Shown here in pieces: positions 26,801-43,022 of a stretch of DNA of 64,000 nucleotides. Positions within the stretch are counted from its first letter, which is position 1. The number at the start of each line of letters is the position of its first letter. The DNA is from Gorsachius magnificus (taxonomy: Eukaryota; Chordata; Aves; Pelecaniformes; Ardeidae): assembly GCA_034008185.1 (NCBI GenBank), contig CM067089.1, positions 24,276,213 through 24,340,212 on the forward strand, written 5' to 3'. Below the pieces are notes generated by a model. The model was not told the origin of the DNA. It did no database searches and saw only the letters and a list, made by a program, of their open reading frames with translations. The position numbers were made by a program, and so were the translations under genes.

Positions 26801-29126
26801 CTTAGATTTTAACCTGACTACTTTATTAGAGACGTGAAGCTCAGTATGAGGTGCCCTAGGGCTGCACAGATGGGGTCTGCTTGTTTCCTGTTCTCACTGT
26901 TATTGTGAATAGATACTAAAAGGTTCTCATCGCTTTTATCTGCTTAATTTACTTTGAACTGTCCCTGGCATTCGGAGCCTGCCTCACATTTCTCACCATT
27001 TTGCAAACACCAAACTGTAGTCTCCAAATGTGTGGAGCTTTATTATCTTTTATTTTACTGGAAGGGCCTTAATTCTTAAAGGGCTGTAATTCTGAGAGAG
27101 GCTGATTCTTAGGGGGCTGTAGGCACAGTCCTTGCTCAAAGAAGCTGCTCAGGAGTTACTCTGAGGTTCGGTTGATAGGAGAGAAGAAAATTAAGATTGC
27201 TGCTGTTCTTTGACACGTTCAGACACCCTTAGATTAGAGGTCAACTGCAGGAAAATCTGTGATTGTATGCTAGCTACCATTATTCATGTAGCCGGGCAGC
27301 AGACCAGGCTAAAAGATGACGCTCTAACAGGAAAATCCGAAGATGAGATACTTTTTAACAAATGTGCAATCATTTATCCTTTCTTGTGGAAGGGCCAGGT
27401 CTTTCAAACCACATGTGCTATGCATGGGTGCCCCAGTACAGAAAATTAAGATGAATTCTCTCAAAGTCTCCCACATAAGGAAGTACTACTTAACTAGAAT
27501 AGTTTTTATTTCGCAGATGTAAGAATGTACTGGTGTCCAGTTTCCTGGCCAAACAATAGTTTAACACAGATGTTAATGTCCTGCTGCATTGGGACATTAA
27601 AGGAATCCCCTTAGGACAGATCAGTGTAACTTCTGATTTCAATTGCATGACCAAAAACCTGAGGTTAAAGAAGTAATTTGGCTAGAGTACGTAATTTGTA
27701 GTCCATTTTCTTATTCTCTGCCCCCTTATGACTCCCTTATTTTTCTTATTTTTGTTTTTTCCTGTGTCCCGGTCCCATTTGAGGCTTTCTTGATTGTACT
27801 GCAGTTCATTGTAAGTGCATCATTTCAGACTGGAAGCTCGCAGGCTCCTTTTTTCATACGAGCATAGGCTTTGTTAATCACATGCTGGTTTAGGAAAACG
27901 CTGCATGATATCTTTGAACCCTACACTCCTTCTTGACAGCCAGGCTAGCAAATGTCATTGACTGTGTGATGTACAAGAAGGAATTCAATTGTAAGTAAAT
28001 TGTCAAAGTGGCTAACCTTGCCCGCACCCAATTGTCAGGACCATGATTCAGTTTTTCTGTCAACATCAGCTAAGGCTAACCCGGTCAGCCTTATGTTTCT
28101 GCAGTGAAGCAGCCTGAGGAGTTGTGCTTTTCAGCTTATCACATTTTATTAACCTCAACTTACTGTTGTTATAATCAATTGTACCCACTTCAAATTCTTA
28201 TATTGCCCCCAAATTGGCAGATCATATAGGTCCACAAGTATGTATTTTCTGCAGCACTAAAAGCTGCCATAGGGACACTGGACTGAAATGGTTTGGTACG
28301 GTAGTTATTTTTGTTTAGTTGGATCACCTCACTATTTTGGCTCGAGACTTATCCCCCTATTAATATCACTTGGCAAAGATGATCTGGAAGAATGCAAGTA
28401 AAAACATAAAGACTTCAAGGGTTTTCTGTAGTATTTGCAATGTTAAGGTAGAAAGTGAGTAAGGGAAGAAACGTTGCTATTGTCTTCTGTCTCCTTGCTT
28501 TCATTTCAAGACAGATTTTAATTGCTCCAATTAATATAAATAAGAAATGAGGACATTCTGATACCCTGATGTTTCCTCTGTTCTTTCAGGAAAAGAACAT
28601 AGTTAAATTGCCTAAAGCAGTGATTAAGACATCAGAGTATTTTAAAATGCTCATCTGATTCCACCACAAGGTTTTGAACACATTTTGTGATCCTATTTTT
28701 TTAATGCACTGTAGATGATGCAAGATTTTTTTTTAAATGGCTTGATAACCTGTATCCCAGAAAGTGCCATACTTAAATGGAGGCGTGATACAATTTCAAT
28801 TAAAAATATGTCTGAAGGATGTTTGTCTGGATTTGAAGTAGTGGTTTCCTAGTCAAAGCCCTATCTGCAGAAGTAACTTTCCTCGCCTGCAAAAAACGTA
28901 TTGTACCTTCTTAATTTGAAGTTGTGAAGTGTGTTGACATTGTACTGTTGTCGGGCTTGAGGGAAGGAGGGGGAAGCTTTTGGTGTGACTATCAGAATTG
29001 AACAACTGTATATGGGTATATTGAGATAATCGTGTAAAAGGAAAACTGGCTGAATGAGTTTCAAAATGTGTTATTTCTTCATTATCTAGCACTTTATAAT
29101 TAACTGTTCTTTTTTTATTATTTCAG

Positions 29127-29162
29127 GAAGCTGCCACTTTTGCTAGAGAGCAAGGCTTTGAG
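29127..29162 (+). CDS. ADK: adenosine kinase, internal exon (36 bp)
   Basis: This 12-codon exon reads EAATFAREQGFE, identical as far as I recall to the matching stretch of human ADK. The acceptor is a pyrimidine-rich tract ending in TTTCAG, and the donor is GAG|GTGAGT, close to consensus. Both ends are phase 0, so the next exon joins as ...QGFE-TEDIKE..., matching the protein order. ADK transfers phosphate from ATP to adenosine, giving AMP and ADP, in cytosol and nucleus, and belongs to the PfkB family. This segment lies in the large domain, after the conserved FGNE region that an upstream exon must encode. I recall the human gene having a smallest exon of 36 bp, which fits. Exon skipping would preserve frame. 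Confidence 0.95.
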
Positions 29163-32100
29163 GTGAGTTAACCCACAATTGCACACTAAACAGATCCTAA
29201 AGGTTTTTTTTCTTGCTGATAATGAAGTTCTTTTGGACAATGATTGATGTGCTATTATACTCTCCAAGCCTCGCAGCGGTTGCCATGGAAACTTGGCAGT
29301 CGTCATGGTTTCTTTGTTCTGCCAGCTCAGTGTTATGACGCACTCTGCTAGGTCTGCACCCAACATCGCCTACAGATGTTATTTATTGAATTTTGAAAAG
29401 CCTCTTGGGAAGCCGAGAGGTTGGGCACGGTTTCAAGCTGCTTCTGCAGATATGGGACCTGTCAGTTTGTTCAGTTAAAAAGCTACCTCATTAGCTGCAT
29501 TACACTCCATAAGGATTCACTGCTAAAGCAGTGGTGAAGCAAGACTAAATAGTGAAATATAACACTGCTTAAATAACTTAAACCCTGCCATATGTGGATT
29601 ACCATTATGCAAATGAATTTTAGAAAGGTTGTATATAAAATTGTTAGGTACTGATTAATGTAAACCATGCTTCTACAAACAGCTTCTTTTAGAAAGGGTA
29701 GTGTGGAATTTGTGTTTCAAAACATATTTGAGTTGGTGTTTTCCATCTGTGCTCTAAAAATGTATGATCCTCTATTTTCTGGAAGTAAACACTGTTGATT
29801 TTACAGTGATTTTCAGAGCTTTTGCTTTCATCTTCTTGAGGTATTTATTTGAATAGTATCTCCCATTGGCTAAATTCAGATAACTTCATCTGGAGAGCTA
29901 TCAGCTATTGGTCTCTAATGCTGAATTCAAATAGGCAGGTTTTAGATACTATAATTAACGTGACAACGGTTGTGCTAATTTTGCAGATAGTAAGTGATCT
30001 TACTGAAATCTAAATTGCAGAACGGAACACACATAAATCCTTTTACATGTTTTTTCACTCGAACAAGACCCACCTTAATTGATTTGTTTGCAGCGTAAAA
30101 GAATAGAAATAGGAGTTTGACTGCTCAACATCCATTTTGCATAAATAATAGAAGCCGCGCAATTCAAACCGCATCGCTTTAAGAACGTGCCACTTTTGTG
30201 TGTGGATGGTTGCATATAAAAAAAGAGGGAAAGACTGACAGCTTTTGTTCTACAATTTAGATTTCTTTAGAACCATACACCAGCAGGTACATCAATGCCA
30301 TCAGTGTTTTAGATATTAAAACTGTGGGCTGTCCCATTTCATTTTATGTTTCCCAAATTCTTGTGGCTGCTTTGTAGAAATCAAGACTTTTTATCACTGT
30401 CAATTTTCATTTGTATAATCTGTATTGTTAGCATAAAAATACACTTGGAGTTTATTCTATCAAATGAATGAATTTCACAGATGCCTCCAAATATAATATG
30501 AAGCATAACAAATTATTGGTACCCTCTGGTAGCTAGACAATAAAAAAAGAAAGGAAGTAGTGTATTAAGTCTAGCCATTCTATATTTTTATTGCCCCCTT
30601 GAGCAAAAGACTTTGAATGTGCCTGGTTTAAATTCAGTTCTAGTGACAAACTGCTTTTGCTGGTGTCTGCTAACTACCATCATATTAACCTTTCCATTAG
30701 TGCTTGCTTAGAGATTCGAGCACAGTTCCTTTTGAACATCCTAAATCTGCCACATTTGATTACAGCATATCAGTAAAGTGCACAATGATTATGATCTTAT
30801 CTCTTATTACCCCCTTGCTTGGCAACAACTCACATGTCAAGTTTACTGACAGAGATGTGTAAAACTTGGTAAGTGTCCACAGTCTTGTTTTCCCATTGTG
30901 CTGTAGAGGCAAAAAAAAGAATCACACCTACTAATAAAGTATCTTAGGGAGAACTTAAAGAGCTACAATTAGCCTTTCAATTAAAACTAAGACGAATTTC
31001 CAGCAACTCTCAAAAGCCTGTAAAACTGATTCTGCAATTTATATTGAGAGTAGAGAACTGACAAAACAAGGAAAAGTAAAGTGAAGGACTGGAGTGACCA
31101 GAGCAAAAATCAAGAGGATATTTATCATAGAAGTGATGAAAAGTTGCTGGTAGCTGAATCTGAATTGCAGCTTGGTTTGGGTTTGTTTTTTTTTTTTAAC
31201 AAAAATAATCAGAAATCTTTTAGCATGGAGAATCAGTTGTGACTAGCTTTTTTTTTAATCATCTCCTTTTCTAACTTCCAGCAATTTCAACAGTGAATCT
31301 TTTAAATATAGATTGAATTAAGTATATCTGAAACAATTTTTGGAAAAAAAAAAAGTAGTACAATCAAGTCAACTTCAGGAAAAAACAGACCTTTTCTGAA
31401 GAAATAAAACCTTGTCATATGCAGGAGAAAACACTTCTGTGACACAAATTTGTTTTTTCTTTGTAAGAGAAACCATGTTCAAAGGAATTTCTATGTGCTT
31501 CACCTTACCAAGAGTTAGTTTTCCATTGTACTTTGCTGAAATCCAAGGTATTTTTGTAAAATCAATCACGATGTTTGAAGACCATTATTTCCTTCATTTT
31601 ATCTCCTGACCAACACTTATCTGTAATAATCAAAAGTAGAACATTACTTCTGATGCAGTCTCTTCCAGGAGTGCATCAGTGGTGGGTTTTTGAATTTTGT
31701 TCTGTGACATTTTCAAACTATTAAATAAATAGTAAATTCACTGTGTGAAGCCAATGCTTCATCCTAATTGTATGTTGCAGTCATCTCAGTAATACATTAT
31801 AATAGTCACAATTTTTATCCCTGGGAAGCTCTTGGACTTGGTTCCCCTTGAAGTGGCAGAATGGCTGTCAGTATATTTAAACTGGATGTTTCTAACGTGT
31901 TTCAAATAACAAAACTGCCAGGACAAAGGTTTATAAGGTTTTGTTTTTACAAAATGGTAACTTGCTGTTTATTCTATGTAGGAATTAGGAAAATATAATC
32001 CTACTTTAACGTAAAACTTAGGGTTCAATTCTGTCTGTCAACCCAAGAAGTAAAATGAAGTGAATGAGACAATATGTATTTAAGGGGTTAGTAGCAGCTG

Positions 32101-33242
32101 CCATGCAAATTCATTTTTTTCCTGTTAGAGGCAGAGGTCTCCCCCTAAGTATGTATTGGTTGGGGAACCAGATTAGAGAGGTTTGGTACCCTGGACAAAT
32201 TCGGGTCTTCAAGTTAATGACGTACGCTGCACAGGTCCACAGCTTCCAGTGGGTTTATGCCTGTTTGGGTACGGGCTATGGTAGCCCTGGCTGTTGTGTA
32301 TCTGTTCAGAGGCAAAGATCAGAAGACACAGTTTGACCAGCAGTTTTAACTGTCTGCAGTTTTTCACATACCTCTCTCTGATCCTGGGATATCTGGTGTG
32401 CTTTCTTTCCATGCATATATTCCACTTGCTGGAATGAATGCCACATGCAAGGTTTTTCAGGTGCAGCTTCAATAGGCAAATCATGCTTTTGTGACATTTG
32501 TATGACAGTTTTGTTAAATCAGATTCAAGTGCATAATTGGATATGTGTGAGTATCCTGTGATTTTGGGGACACATTGTAGAGGCTTTAGGACCCCAAACC
32601 AGTACAGTCTTACCATTCAGCCATGTCTGTAGATACAGGATGTATAAGAAAGTTTTGATAAGTGTGCAAGTACAAGTCAGTGCAAAACAAATATTATTCA
32701 TTTCAGCTATTTGAAAATATTATGTATGATCTAGCAGAAATAGGATATAACAACATTTCATGATGTTTGCCTGACAGTGAAATGAGGGGCATAGTACCTC
32801 TGCAGTCTTAAGCTGTAAAGATTCACATATTATAAAATGTAAGAGTTGTACCTTCAAAACACAATGTAATGGTGAGGTGGAGAGATATTGCGGAAAAGTT
32901 AAAGCCTCCTCAACACTGAGATTGCAGCTCTTCCACTATGTAAGCTCAATTTTAATCTCTTCTTTTAAAAAATTGTAGTATAGAAAGTGATTTTGGCTAA
33001 AAATGCCCAAGTTAATTCTCACAGAAGATGCTGTTCAGTTACTTTGAAAGTGCACAATCAGGCACAAGTCTCAAAATGACCCTGTTTTGAAATTTCTGCT
33101 GTTTAAAAAATTGCCTTTTTTCCCCTAAATACATTCCTTCTTCTGTTATATGCTTATTATATATTTAATTCTTCCTGAAAACATACATGCTTTTTACTTT
33201 CTTTTGCTTTCTACTTTGTTTCATCCTTTACCAACATTCATG

Positions 33243-33414
33243 TTGCCCAGAGAGGTGGTGGAGGCCCCATCCCTGGGAACATTCAAGGCCAGGTTGGATG
33301 GGGCTCTGAGCAACCTGATCTAGTTAGTGGTGTCCCTGCTCACTGCAGGGGGGTTGGACTAGATGACCTCTAGGGGTCCCTCCCAACCCAAAACATTCTA
33401 TGATTCTATGATTC
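33243..33414 (+). mobile_element. CR1 LINE 3'-UTR fragment
   Basis: The fragment starts TTGCCCAGAGAGGTGGTGGA, a common point in the CR1 3' end, and finishes with about two and a half ATTCTATG octamers. It is nearly identical to the last 160 bp of the CR1 at 35196, with about six differences by eye. Both belong to one subfamily. Confidence 0.93.
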
Positions 33415-35195
33415 TTCACTAATAGTTTTCTCAGGGTCCTCTTTCCCTCATGTAAGTTCATCTTTATTCTTCCTTAAACTGAAGAAATGATCTCTTGATC
33501 GTGCCATTTTCTCCCATTATGAGTTCCTCATTTTCCTTTCAAAATTTGAAGTGCATGTAAATATGTTGCACAAATATCTTCAAGCTCTTTGATTTCTGTG
33601 CCTGCTTTGTTCCACTGTAAATGTGCTTAATAAAGTCACTGGTAGCCACTTCCTGCTTAGCAAAAACGAAACACCTCTCCCCTGTTTCCTTTGATCTCCA
33701 TGATGCTTTATTGCATTTTCTAGTTCATGGATCTCTTAATTTTCAAGGCCTGAAATAGTTCAGAATTTAGGTGAACCTTCAGAAGTCTACATATTACCAA
33801 GCTGGAGGGCTGTAATTCTCCATCCATCCCCTTTTCAGCACCTTACTCAACAAATCTCAAAAAGACATTTCAAAACAGAAGAACAGCAATTCCAGGTTTT
33901 TTCTCTGGCACCTTTAAGGGACTCCTTGCCTATTGAGAATTAGGGATAAGATGGCCCCCGTTCACTGTCCTCAGTCCATGCAGAGGGGCTCAACATTCTC
34001 TTTCTTCTCTGGTGGAAGAGGTTGCCTTCTAAAGCTATATTAACAGTCTGGGCAGAAGGAAGGAAGAAATAACTCAAATGAGAGTGTACTATATGGAAAT
34101 GAAAAGTATGAGAAAATTTTAAAAAGAGGTAAAGAGACCAATAAGTAAGGGTAAATTATTTTCATGTTTGGCAAATGTGATGCAAATCAATGAGCTTGCT
34201 GGCTACCAGAGTTGGGGGAGAAATTAAAGGGAGGCTGAGAGTATTTCAAAAGAGCTAGATAATTTTTGCATAAATAATTACTGGTAAGTATATAGCCCAG
34301 GTCATATAGCTCTGTCCATAATAAAGGTGAAGTGCTTGAAGATCAACAAGATTATCAAAAATCAGCAAGTGACTATGCAGATTATAGGTCTTGAAGTGTT
34401 TAATTGACCTGCTGACGAAAAATAATCAACCTCTTGTTAAAATCAGCAGCTGCAGTCAAAATGGCACATACTGTACCTGGGTTTCAAAATAACACTATAT
34501 GCTGATTTTGGAAGATAAAAATCCATTTATTAATAATATAAATTAATTGTAATAACTCTGGTAAATGGCTTGAAACCACTCTGGACAGCTTTATAAATGA
34601 ACTCTATTCATTATGCAATTGTGTTAAAAAATGAGTTGGGATTCATAACAAACAGGACACAAAAGCAGAAAGTATTGTTCCGTTTTCATGTGTTCGGTGC
34701 TAGGCCCTCATCAAATCAGCTGTCTCACTACAGTTGCTTGTACGCAAGAGCAAACTGGGGAAAAAAGTATGGTGTTATTTAACACAGATATGAATAAAGT
34801 GGGAGATGGTAAGTAGCTCAGATAATAGTTACAGTCTTTCTTACTTTTCCTTATGTAGAAAAAAAGACAGGAAAAAAGAAAAAGGTATAAATGATAGCAA
34901 GAAATAGGTTTACATATACCAAAGTTAATTTGTAGAACTTACTGACTTGAGATAAATCTGAGAACAAAAGCTTCCCACGTAGCATTATAAAAGGATTTGA
35001 TGCTTATACAAATAACAGGGATACCTATATTTAGATTAGATTGAAAACTAAGTAAATTAGAAATTGAAATCCTTGTGTTTCAGATCATAGGGCAACTATG
35101 AGAATAGGAAGGTTAACATTCTAGTGACAGGTTGGGCTGTTTGGATGGATGAGAGTTTTGGTTCAGTATGCCAGTTTCTCTGTTCCTAGCTACAT
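33415..35195. other. intronic sequence, nothing recognised
   Basis: AT-rich DNA between two CR1 fragments, with no long frame or repeat family that I recognise. Confidence 0.6.
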
Positions 35196-35894
35196 GAGAG
35201 CAGCCCTGCTGAGAGGGACTTGGGGGTGCTGGTGGATGAAAAGCTGGACATGAGCCGGCAATGTGCGCTGGTGGCCCAGAAGGCCAACTGTACTCTGGGC
35301 TGCATCAGGAGAAGCGTGGCCAGCAGGTCGAGGGAGGTGATTCTGCCCCTCTGCTCCTTCCTGGTGAGACCTCACCTAGAGTACTGCGTCCAGCTCTGGA
35401 GCCCTCAGCACAAGGAGGACATGGAACTGTTGGAGCGGGTCCAGAGGAGGGCTACAAAAATGATCCGAGGGCTGGAGCACCTCTCCTGTGAGGACAGGCT
35501 GAGGGAGTTGGGGTTGTTCAGCCTGGAGAAGAGAAGGCTGCGGGGAGACCTGATTGCAGCCTTTCAGTACCTAAAGGGAGCCCATAGGAAAGATGGGGAC
35601 AATCTTTTTAGCAGGGCTGGTTGTGACAGGACAAGGGGTAATGGTTTTACACAAAACAGGGTAGGTTTAGACTGGATATAAGGAAGAAATTCTTTACAAT
35701 GAGGGTGGTGAAACACTGGAATGGGTTGCTCAAGGAGGTGGTGGAGGCCCCATCCCTGGGAACATTCAAGGCCAGGTTGGATGGGGCTCTGAGCAACCTG
35801 ATCTAGTTAGTGGTGTCCCTGCTCACTGCAGGGGGGTTGGACTAGATGACCTCTAGGGGTCCCTTCCAACCCAAAACGTTCTATGATTCTATGG
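35196..35894 (+). mobile_element. CR1 LINE 3' fragment with open ORF2 C-terminus
   Basis: This is a 5'-truncated sense copy. One frame stays open for 153 codons (35220-35681), reading [22 protein letters not shown], then [16 protein letters not shown] and [20 protein letters not shown], the conserved C-terminal part of CR1 ORF2. The 3' UTR and an octamer tail follow, ending TTCTATGATTCTATGG. It lacks endonuclease and reverse transcriptase, so it cannot move. The undisturbed frame suggests it is younger than the copies at 10652 and 19700. Confidence 0.94.
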
Positions 35895-36595
35895 TGTACA
35901 GACAAAATCCCTTTAAAGCAAAGATTCCTGAAGTTTTTACAGCTTAGCCTTACTTCAGAAAATGGGTAATGTTCTGTGCCTCACTGAATGTAGTTTTCAC
36001 CCTTTGCTTCCCTGCATCTCAGTTATGGGACCAGCTAGTGAGCAGAGAGTGTATTCCCCCAGGCTCCACACCTTCTGAGGGGCTGCCGGGTGCAGACAGT
36101 TTACTTGCTGAGATCAGCTGCTGTGGGGAAGTTAGAGAAACAGTATTTGTAATCCTGCTGAAATCAGAGGGATTATAGTACTATAAAACCTGGCTAAATT
36201 GGATGAAAATCAGGCTCAGAGTTTATCCAAAGTATTGTCTTACCATTTTTATTTTTAATTTTATGATAGGTAAGGTTAGAATCCAGTCAGCAGCAAAGAA
36301 ACCCACTAATTGCTCATCAGGAAATGCTCTGTAATTCCTTTGTTAGCTTTGCAGTTTTGCAGCAATTGGAATAGCTGAACTATCATTATCAAGATTAAAA
36401 ACAATGGTCTTATAGTACTGCATAAACCCTTAGGAGAATGAAGTATTCTTCCTTTTAAAAAACTTCCTCTACTGACAGTAAAGTCTGTTTTATACCTAGC
36501 CGTAAGAAAATAAATCTTTGATCTGCTAATAAAGTTCTAATCTCGCACTACTCTAGTATGCTGGTAACAAGCATTTTCTTTCTCTCTATTAATAG

Positions 36596-40534
<3,939 letters not shown>

Positions 40535-40655
40535 CATAGAATCATAGAATGGTTTAGGTTGGAGGTCATCTAGTCCAACCCCCCTGCAATGAGCAGAGCC
40601 ACATTCAACTAGATCAGGTTGCTCAAAGCCCTGTTCAGCCTTGCTCTCTGGGCAA
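40535..40655 (-). mobile_element. CR1 LINE 3' tail, internally deleted
   Basis: The + strand starts CATAGAATCATAGAATGG, the reversed octamer tail. GGTCATCTAGTCCAACCCCC and the reverse of GAGCAACCTGATCTAGTT follow. The usual segment between TTGCCCAGAGAG and GGGCTTTGAGC is shortened, so the copy has an internal deletion. Confidence 0.85.
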
Positions 40656-42016
40656 CCTGAAGTGCATTTTTCTATGATGTGAAATTTTATCTTTTTACTG
40701 AAGAACTTGGAGGCATTGGATCTTCTCAGTGACCCTAAGAATTAATACTGACAAAAACGTCATTTTCTCTAGCATCAGTCCCCAACATGACTGAATTTTG
40801 ATAAAACTCCTTGAAATAAAGTAGCCTGTGGGAGACACCTGTGATGAAGCCTTTCAGTACAGAGGATTATGGTTTAGGAAAGGTACTGGTAACTGAAAAA
40901 TAGGATCTGTGAACTTGCTTACCAGAAAAGTTCGTTTCAGGAACAGTATTGGGTTGATTTCTTGTACAGATGCTCATCGTCTATACTGGGAATTACTTGG
41001 TTATCAAGACTCTGGTCCCACTACCATGGCCTTGCCCCATCATATCCCTCTTCCCAGGCCTGAGATTCTGGATTTGTCTTAGGGTTCCTGAGCTTAGGGG
41101 ATACATTCTTTTCATGTTTCAACACTTTTTTCTGTAACCACAAAAAACACATATGCAAGGAAGGGGGGGAGAGTTAATGAACACATGCAATCTCCTGGTT
41201 TCAGCAGCTGTAGCTTTTAAGAAACACCAAAAATCACAAGCTCTGGCAAGTACATATATGTCGTATCTATATGTGTGCTACAACATTTGTCAGAATCAAA
41301 TGCTGTGAGAGCTATCCCTTTTACAGAGTTGCTCATAACATTTTTAAACAAATTACTTTTAGTCAGATACGTTTTATGACTGGTCTTGGCCCAAAGGGAA
41401 GTCTTCGGAAAGTCTGAGCAAAATCAGTTCAGCAAAGGAAAAACATACTTTTATATTGAAATATTTGCATAATTCAAAAACAGCTGAAGCTACAAACTTT
41501 AAACTTGGCTTGTTTTATAGCTTTAATAGAGGAAAGAAAAACAATCCAAATTTAAAGAAAATCACTTCAGCATTTTTCAAGTTATGAATGATGAAATCTG
41601 GCATGTTCAGGCGTGAACATAGAATTTTCCATTCTTTTTTCCCCCCAGTGTTTGCAAGACCACCTCTGTTAAGGGCACATTTGTAATAACCTCATTTGTT
41701 AGAATATGGCAGTAAAAATGGATTTTTTAAGGATTCAAGTGTTAAAGCCACCTCAGTTAGGGCTTACTAACCACTTAGATTTCTTCAGGTTTTGGGATAC
41801 ATTATTTGAGAATATTTCAGGAAATGTGTTAGCAGTGCTGGCGAATGTGGTAGAATGAGAAAGGTTCATCTTAAAAATTTCTTAGTGCACCTACCAGATA
41901 GTACATACTGAAATAGTTTTGTGAATTTCTACTTGTTATTATTAGTTGTTATTTAATTTATTCCATAAATTAAACAGCATGGGCAATATAGCCAAATTAA
42001 TATGCTGCAACAGTGT
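40656..42016. other. intronic sequence, nothing recognised
   Basis: AT-rich with no recognised feature. Confidence 0.6.
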
Positions 42017-43022
42017 TGTGGTGAACAGAGTTAAATCCAGTTGGCAGCCAGTCACAAGTGGTGTTTCCCAGGGCTCAGATTTGGGGCCAGTCTTGTTTAA
42101 TGTCTTTATCAATGATCTGGATGAGTGGATTGAGTGCACCGTCAGTAAGTTTGCAGATGACACCAAATTGGGCAGAAGTGTCGATCTGCTCGAGGGGAGG
42201 GAGGCTCTACAGAGGGTCCTGGACAGGCTGGATTGATTGGCTGTGGCCAATTGTGTGAGGTTCAACAAGGCCATGTGCTGGGTCCTGCACTTTGGTCACA
42301 ACAACCCCATGCAACTCTACAGGCTTGGGGAAGAGTGGCTGGAAAGCTGCCCAGCAGAAAGGACCTGGGGGTGCTGGTTGACAGCCGGCTAAACGTGAGC
42401 CAGCAGTGTGCCCAGGTGGCCAAGAAGGCCGACAGCATCCTGGCTTGTATCAGGAATAGTGTGACCAGCAGGAGCAGGGAAGTGATCATCCCCCTGTACT
42501 CAGCACTGGTGAGGCTGCACCTCAAACCCTGGGTTCAGTTTTGGGCCCCTCACTACATGAAAGATACTGAGGTGCTGGAGCGTGTCCAGAGAAGGGCAAC
42601 AAAGCTGGTGAGGGGTCTGGAGCGCAAGTCTGATGAGGAGCAGCTGAGGGAGCTGGAGTTGTTTAGTCTGAAGAAGAGGAGGCTGAGGGGAGACCTTATT
42701 GCCCTTTACAACCGCCTGAAAGGAGGTTGTAGCAAGGTGGAGGTCAGTCTCTTCTCCCAAGTAACAAGCGATAGGATGAGAGTAAATGGCCTCAAGCTGC
42801 ATCAGGGGAGGTTTTGACTGGATTTTAGGAAAAATTTCTTTATTGAAAGAGTGGTCAAGCATTGGAACAGGCTGCCCAGAGAGGTGGTGGAGTCACCATT
42901 CCTGGAAGTGTTCAAAAAACATGTAGATGTGCTACTTCAGGACACCTTAGTAGGCATGGTGTTGGTTGGATGGTTGGACTTGATGATCTCAGAGGTCTTT
43001 TTCAACCTTAATGATTCTGTAA
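42017..43022 (+). mobile_element. CR1 LINE 3' fragment with RT active-site motif
   Basis: This sense-strand CR1 copy starts inside the reverse transcriptase palm. [20 protein letters not shown] leads to KFADDTKLG, the FADD pair that binds catalytic metal ions in LINE reverse transcriptases. The frame shifts near 42235, and the C-terminal part continues to 42817 ([20 protein letters not shown], later [16 protein letters not shown] and [16 protein letters not shown]). The 3' UTR ends near TTAATGATTCTGTAAC, which differs from the ATTCTATG tails of the other copies, so it belongs to a different CR1 subfamily. It is truncated and inactive. The 5' limit is estimated. Confidence 0.92.

Larger units (their letters stand above)
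1..29126 (+). other. ADK: ADK intron, 3' part (5' end outside window)
   Basis: At least 29.1 kb of intron precedes the 36 bp exon. I looked for the expected preceding exon, encoding the conserved FGNE-containing strand of ADK, and did not find it. The intron therefore begins upstream. It ends in a good polypyrimidine tract at 29105-29126. Contents are listed separately: a candidate retrocopy, one solo LTR, two CR1 copies and simple repeats. Confidence 0.85.
20496..29126. other. intronic sequence, nothing recognised beyond A-rich tracts
   Basis: No gene or transposon is recognised. A14 lies at 22871-22884 and A15 at 23817-23831. An octamer ATGCAAAT at 25456-25463 sits in a stretch that looks low in repeats. 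Confidence 0.6.
29163..36595 (+). other. ADK: ADK intron, complete (7433 bp)
   Basis: This intron is bounded by GTGAGT at 29163 and a pyrimidine-rich acceptor ending TTAATAG at 36595. It is phase 0 and joins residues QGFE to TEDIKE. It holds two sense CR1 3' fragments (33243-33414 and 35196-35894). 29163-33242 and 33415-35195 are AT-rich and I recognise nothing else in them. Confidence 0.9.

Noticed and set aside
33380..33414. Short direct repeats that could suggest a CRISPR-like array
   Set aside because: They are the ATTCTATG octamer tail of a CR1 element, without spacers.
35220..35681. 153-codon open frame as a host gene
   Set aside because: The protein is the C-terminal part of CR1 ORF2 and runs into a CR1 3' UTR.
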